Assembly (NCBI GenBank): GCA_030673995.1
Contig: DAOUYU010000015.1
Coordinates: 1 to 15,843, forward strand
Direction: 5' to 3'
From: Candidatus Aminicenantota bacterium
Lineage (GTDB): Bacteria > Acidobacteriota > Aminicenantia > Aminicenantales > Aminicenantaceae
Length of the DNA stretch: 15,843 bases
This document shows, piece by piece, positions 14,648-15,843 of this stretch (within the stretch, counting starts at the first letter, position 1; every line of letters begins with the position of its first letter). Both the position numbers and the translations under genes were made by a program. The notes beneath the pieces are model-generated. The model was given only the letters and a program-made list of their open reading frames with translations, was not told the DNA's origin and did no database searches.

Positions 14648-15551
14648 AAAAATCTTTCTTATCACTTGCTCATCTGGGGTGAATCAGAGGTTGGATGTCT
14701 TCTTATCCGGAAGGATAAAAGAATTGACGCGCTCACAGGTTCAAAAAGTCGTTACGGAAAAAAAGGTTAAGATTAGCGGGATAATCAAAAAATCCAGCTT
14801 TTTGTTGAGAGAAGGGGACAGGGTGGAAATAGAGTATGAACTCCCAAAGCCTGAAAAGATTCAAGCGGAGAACATCCCTTTTGAGATCCATTACTGCGAT
14901 GATCATATAGCCATTATCGAAAAGCTCTCAGGAATGGTTGTTCATCCCGGAGCAGGAAACAGGAAGCATACTCTCATCAATGCTTTGCTGTATCGATTTC
15001 CGGAATTGCGAGAGGTTGGCCAGGAGGATAGACCAGGGATTGTCCATCGTTTGGATAAGGAAACTTCCGGATTGATGGTTGTGGCCAGAACGACAAAATC
15101 CTTAACCGAGCTCCAGCAGCTTTTCAGGAAGAGGGAGGTCGGAAAGCTCTACCAGGGCCTTGTCTGGGGTAGGATGCCTGAGAGTAAAGGAAAAATCAGC
15201 TGGCCCATCGGACGCCATGCAAAGCATGGAGAAAGGATTTCTATAAAGACGAAGAAACCGAGAGAAGCCGAGACCCGGTACTTTGTCCATAAGGAATATG
15301 AAGAATTTACTCTCCTTCATATAAAACCAGTAACTGGGAGGACTCATCAGATAAGAGTCCACCTGGCTGCTTCCGGCCATCCTTTAGTAGGGGATAAACG
15401 ATATGGGCGTCTAAAATCAAGGGAACAATGTCCCCGTCTTTTCCTTCACGCTTCCTCCCTTTCCTTTATCCATCCTGAATCAAAGGAGAGGGTTGAGTTT
15501 TCCTCTCCCTTACCGAAAGATTTAAAAAATTTTTTAGATAAGATAAAATAA
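14640..15551 (+). CDS. rluD: RluA-family 23S rRNA pseudouridine synthase (RluD-type)
   Basis: RluD-type enzymes turn uridines of 23S rRNA helix 69 into pseudouridine. The 303-residue protein has an N-terminal S4 RNA-binding domain (about 15-75: QRLDVFLSGRIKELTRSQVQ and onward). The catalytic domain carries GMVVHPGAG, then GIVHRLDKETSGLMVVART with catalytic Asp139, and GRTHQIRVHLAASGHPLVGD. Asp139 is the same residue number as in E. coli RluD, which supports the RluD branch over RluA or RluC. The start is a GTG at 14640, which overlaps the last 8 bases of lgt and has only a weak ribosome-binding site, so translational coupling is likely. It closes the ileS operon. No clear terminator follows, only a weak 5-pair hairpin at 15605-15624 without a T-run. 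Confidence 0.9.
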   Translation: MPKKIFLITCSSGVNQRLDVFLSGRIKELTRSQVQKVVTEKKVKISGIIKKSSFLLREGDRVEIEYELPKPEKIQAENIPFEIHYCDDHIAIIEKLSGMVVHPGAGNRKHTLINALLYRFPELREVGQEDRPGIVHRLDKETSGLMVVARTTKSLTELQQLFRKREVGKLYQGLVWGRMPESKGKISWPIGRHAKHGERISIKTKKPREAETRYFVHKEYEEFTLLHIKPVTGRTHQIRVHLAASGHPLVGDKRYGRLKSREQCPRLFLHASSLSFIHPESKERVEFSSPLPKDLKNFLDKIK

Positions 15552-15642
15552 AAAGGGGCCGCTCCCTCCAAATGCCATCCTTTGTGAATTCGTATTCATA
15601 GGGTGGGACTGTGGGGAATGTCCCTCGCTCTTAAATTTTATC

Positions 15643-15672
15643 TTGAGCAGTAGGGAATTTTTGTTGTATTAT
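15643..15672 (+). promoter_or_regulatory. Possible promoter for the elongation factor G gene
   Basis: TTGAGC at 15643-15648, an 18-base spacer and TATTAT at 15667-15672 lie about 100 bases before the ATG at 15770. The 218-base gap after rluD contains no other coding signal, which favours a separate promoter here. The leader would be about 90 bases and shows no structure I can name. Confidence 0.45.
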
Positions 15673-15769
15673 ATCTGTTGCCGTTTTTCTTAGGTCATAA
15701 ACCTGGATGATTGATAGAAATCCGTATACGTAATAAATATAGATTTAGCATTTCTTGGGAGGCTTCAAG

Positions 15770-15843
15770 ATGAAAGATTATGCCGTTGATAAAATCAGAA
15801 ATATTGCGATTATAGGGCACGGGTCTTCAGGGAAAACTTCTCT
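15770..15843 (+). CDS. fusA: Elongation factor G, N-terminus only (3' end outside window)
   Basis: EF-G is the GTPase that moves tRNA and mRNA through the ribosome. Only 24 codons are in the window. They read MKDYAVDKIRNIAIIGHGSS followed by GKTSL, which contains the P-loop GHGSSGKTS typical of EF-G and its close paralogues. The form with GHGSSGKT and a short charged leader is more like the second EF-G type (FusA2-like) than the E. coli housekeeping FusA, which has AHIDAGKTT, so the gene symbol is uncertain. GGGAGG at 15757-15762 stands 7 bases before the ATG and is a strong ribosome-binding site. Confidence 0.8.
   Translation, partial: MKDYAVDKIRNIAIIGHGSSGKTS

Overview
The window is an AT-rich bacterial chromosome segment holding about ten intact genes, two genes cut by the window edges, one decayed remnant, one gene with an apparent frameshift and one gene with a large in-frame deletion. 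The lipoprotein-processing genes (lspA, lgt), a heptosyltransferase-like GT9 enzyme, the sulfatase-fold enzyme ending in a GY-type tail and the relic of a Y_Y_Y-domain sensor suggest a Gram-negative-type anaerobe. Candidatus Aminicenantes or a related acidobacterial lineage is a guess from gene style only. No phage, plasmid, CRISPR array, rRNA or tRNA is visible.

Layout. (1) Bases 2-1050: the C-terminal end of L-aspartate oxidase (nadB), a long hairpin repeat, and on the minus strand a broken Y_Y_Y-domain sensor fragment. (2) 1240-5173: a trehalose module, with a TreT-type GT4 synthase behind a strong promoter, then an OtsA-OtsB fusion (trehalose-6-phosphate synthase plus phosphatase). Together they could give two separate routes to trehalose. 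(3) 5174-8902: an AT-rich accessory stretch with an unrecognised small protein that has two tandem ribosome-binding sites and starts. It is followed by a probable operon of a drastically shortened RpoD-like sigma factor, a sulfatase/phosphatase-fold enzyme with Thr in place of the usual Cys, and a PF06695-like membrane protein whose first segment lies in another frame. (4) 8904-10187, minus strand: a GT9 glycosyltransferase with a near-consensus promoter. (5) 10260-10520: a strongly structured non-coding block between two divergent promoters. (6) 10524-15551: a compact housekeeping operon ileS-lspA-lgt-rluD in which each gene overlaps the next. (7) 15643-15843: a promoter and the first 24 codons of an elongation factor G gene.

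The most unusual item is the 203-residue sigma-like protein. It keeps region 1.1, region 1.2 and the recognition-helix half of region 4.2 in one open frame, but lacks regions 2, 3 and 4.1. It may be a recent deletion derivative or a small regulator of the transcription machinery; the sequence alone does not decide. The structured block upstream of ileS, the poly-T frame break in the membrane protein and the double-start orphan gene are the other points worth checking.
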